This document shows positions 62,932 to 64,000 of a DNA stretch of 64,000 nt, piece by piece. Numbering within the stretch: position 1 is the stretch's first letter; every line of letters starts with the position of its first letter. Location of the stretch: positions 196,047 to 260,046 of the forward strand of contig NZ_MCBX01000001.1 in NCBI RefSeq assembly GCF_001723685.1, in the 5' to 3' direction. A model generated the notes under the pieces. The model was given only the letters and a program-made list of their open reading frames with translations, did no database searches and was not told the DNA's origin. The position numbers and the translations under genes are program-made. Source of the stretch: Candidatus Marithrix sp. Canyon 246 (GTDB taxonomy: Bacteria > Pseudomonadota > Gammaproteobacteria > Beggiatoales > Beggiatoaceae).

Positions 62932-63711
62932 ATGAAACACTTAAAATATTTAATTCAACCATTAATATTATTAATGATATTAGGCTGTGATACGCAAGAA
63001 GTCAAATACAATAAATTTTCTATTGATTATTCAGAAAAAATATTCATTCCTAGTGATATTGATTTCATTATTTTATCCCCTTACGCCAAAGTGCGTGGAA
63101 ATAGAGATAAAGCCTATGCTTATATTTCTCTGACTGAACTTAGCAAAAGTTCCATTAATTTCAAAGATTTTCCTAAAGATGTATTTATGCAATACAACAA
63201 AACATGGTCATCTTTTTTAGTCGATATTAGCCATCCAGCTTGGCAAAAATTGATAGATCAAGAAATCGCATGGATCAAAAAACAAGGTTTTAACAAAGTT
63301 TTTATTGATACAGTTGATGGTATTGAAACACTTTGTCAGCTAAATAATGACAATTGTGAGTTATATAAACAAAAAGCTAAACAAATATTACAACATATTA
63401 AAGCCAAATTACCTGAAGGTATGATTATTAATAGAGGCTTTACACTCTATCCTCATATCAAAGATATAGTCGATGGCGTTTTAATCGAATCCTACTTTTT
63501 TGGCAAACAAGGCAATAAGTTTGTTAGAAGAAACCAGTCAGATATGGATTGGTTAAATGCTTGGGTGCAACGCTTTAACAATGATAAGCAAATGATACTT
63601 GCAATCGACTATGCTGAAAATTTATCCCTTACAGAACGTAAAGAATTACAAAAAATCGCTAACGAAACAGGAATTTTGTGGAAATTAACAAATGAAGCAC
63701 TCTACTGGTAA
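62932..63711 (+). CDS. Lipoprotein of the GH114/endo-alpha-1,4-polygalactosaminidase type
   Basis: The 259-residue product starts MKHLKYLIQPLILLMILGCD, a lipoprotein signal (lipobox ILGC). A compact TIM-barrel pattern follows: DFIILSPYAKVRGNRDKAYA, AYISLTEL, FLVDISHPAWQKLIDQEIAW, GFNKVFIDTVDGIETLC, MIINRGFTLYPH, GVLIESYFFG and MILAIDYAENLSL. The conserved Asp and Glu strands match GH114/DUF297 (TM1410-like) proteins. It may trim galactosamine-containing exopolysaccharide at the cell envelope. It overlaps the next gene by 20 bases. Confidence 0.78.
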   Translation: MKHLKYLIQPLILLMILGCDTQEVKYNKFSIDYSEKIFIPSDIDFIILSPYAKVRGNRDKAYAYISLTELSKSSINFKDFPKDVFMQYNKTWSSFLVDISHPAWQKLIDQEIAWIKKQGFNKVFIDTVDGIETLCQLNNDNCELYKQKAKQILQHIKAKLPEGMIINRGFTLYPHIKDIVDGVLIESYFFGKQGNKFVRRNQSDMDWLNAWVQRFNNDKQMILAIDYAENLSLTERKELQKIANETGILWKLTNEALYW

Positions 63712-64000
63712 ATACCGTTCATATCGTGTAAATACGATACTAGTTGTAGCCAGCCTAGTTATTATAGGTGGGCTATTATATTTATTGAAACCCCAAAATT
63801 ATCATACCGCTATTGCTGATTATCAAAAGTTACTCGCTAAACCTACAATTAGTCAAAACAAAAAAGTAATGATATTAAAACGTATGGGGCAACTTCATTA
63901 TAACTATAGTAATTGGCAGGGTGTAACTACCACTGCTAAAGCACTTAGTGTTATGGGTGTGAAAGATGAAGACTTACTAAAAAAAGCCTTTCCTCATATT
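63692..64000 (+). CDS. Membrane protein, N-terminal part (TPR-like, PelB-like?), cut by window edge
   Basis: This is an open frame of 103 codons running off the right edge, starting MKHSTGKYRSYRVNTILVVA. It has one membrane helix (TILVVASLVIIGGLLYLL) followed by helical sequence KLLAKPTISQNKKVMILKRM and GQLHYNYSNWQGVTTTAKAL, which looks like the first TPR pair. Coupled by overlap with the GH114-like gene, it may be a PelB/PelE-like scaffold of an exopolysaccharide export locus. This is inference from context. Confidence 0.55.
   Translation, partial: MKHSTGKYRSYRVNTILVVASLVIIGGLLYLLKPQNYHTAIADYQKLLAKPTISQNKKVMILKRMGQLHYNYSNWQGVTTTAKALSVMGVKDEDLLKKAFPHI

Overview
The window is a strongly AT-rich chromosomal segment of a gammaproteobacterium. 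Evidence for this is the core gene content and order: def-fmt-rsmB-(DUF4390)-ntrY-ntrX, tig-clpP-clpX-lon-hup-tRNA-ppiD, fabA-fabB, lptD-surA, rplM-rpsI and coaD-yfhL. The density of short palindromic repeats, toxin-antitoxin (TA) pairs and decaying gene fragments resembles genomes of large sulfur bacteria (Thiotrichales/Beggiatoa-like). That placement is an inference, not something the sequence proves. No rRNA operon, IS transposase or CRISPR array was seen.

Layout. 0-2.7 kb: polA (5' end only), dnaQ and a secreted gamma-glutamyltranspeptidase. 2.8-11.9 kb: an accessory zone with a PD-(D/E)XK-like protein, a two-gene AAA ATPase/TOPRIM-like module bracketed by 131-bp perfect direct repeats, three TA pairs, two copies of a decayed secreted-protein/XRE-regulator unit and palindromic repeats. 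The DUF2141 gene and rplM-rpsI sit inside this zone. 12-16 kb: a large unusual Clp-like AAA+ protein divergent from ispA. 16-18.3 kb: a graveyard of outer-membrane and sugar-nucleotide/glycosyltransferase genes ending in an intact family-2 glycosyltransferase. 18.6-28.1 kb, minus strand: nirBD downstream of the def-fmt-rsmB-DUF4390-ntrYX operon. 28.2-39.8 kb, plus strand: pcm-coaD-yfhL, tRNA-Lys, tRNA-Leu, the tig-clpPX-lon-hup proteostasis cluster, tRNA-Val, tRNA-Asp, ppiD and metG. 40-42 kb: a broken hicA with intact hicB, remnants and a secreted lysophospholipase-like hydrolase. 42.3-50.7 kb: fabBA, aroE, an envelope protein plus Sel1 lipoprotein, tRNA-Ser, a membrane-anchored EEP enzyme, pdxB and proB. 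50.9-54 kb: two moaD-moaE copies with complementary deletions around an MqsRA-like pair, then a Fur-box-preceded DUF2325 gene. 54-64 kb: lptD-surA, an unrecognised membrane protein, sdhE, a PH-domain protein, an NTT-HEAT transporter with a cNMP-binding protein, and the start of a locus with a GH114-like lipoprotein and a membrane protein.

Most notable observations: a trigger factor that lacks its FKBP-type PPIase domain by a clean in-frame deletion; reciprocal in-frame deletions in duplicated moaDE; an NtrX whose Walker A, Walker B and GAFTGA elements are all altered or missing; a Clp-like ATPase with a degenerate first ATPase site and a release-factor-like C-terminus; the repeat-flanked AAA/TOPRIM-like module; and a palindromic repeat family that sits within a few bases of stop codons.
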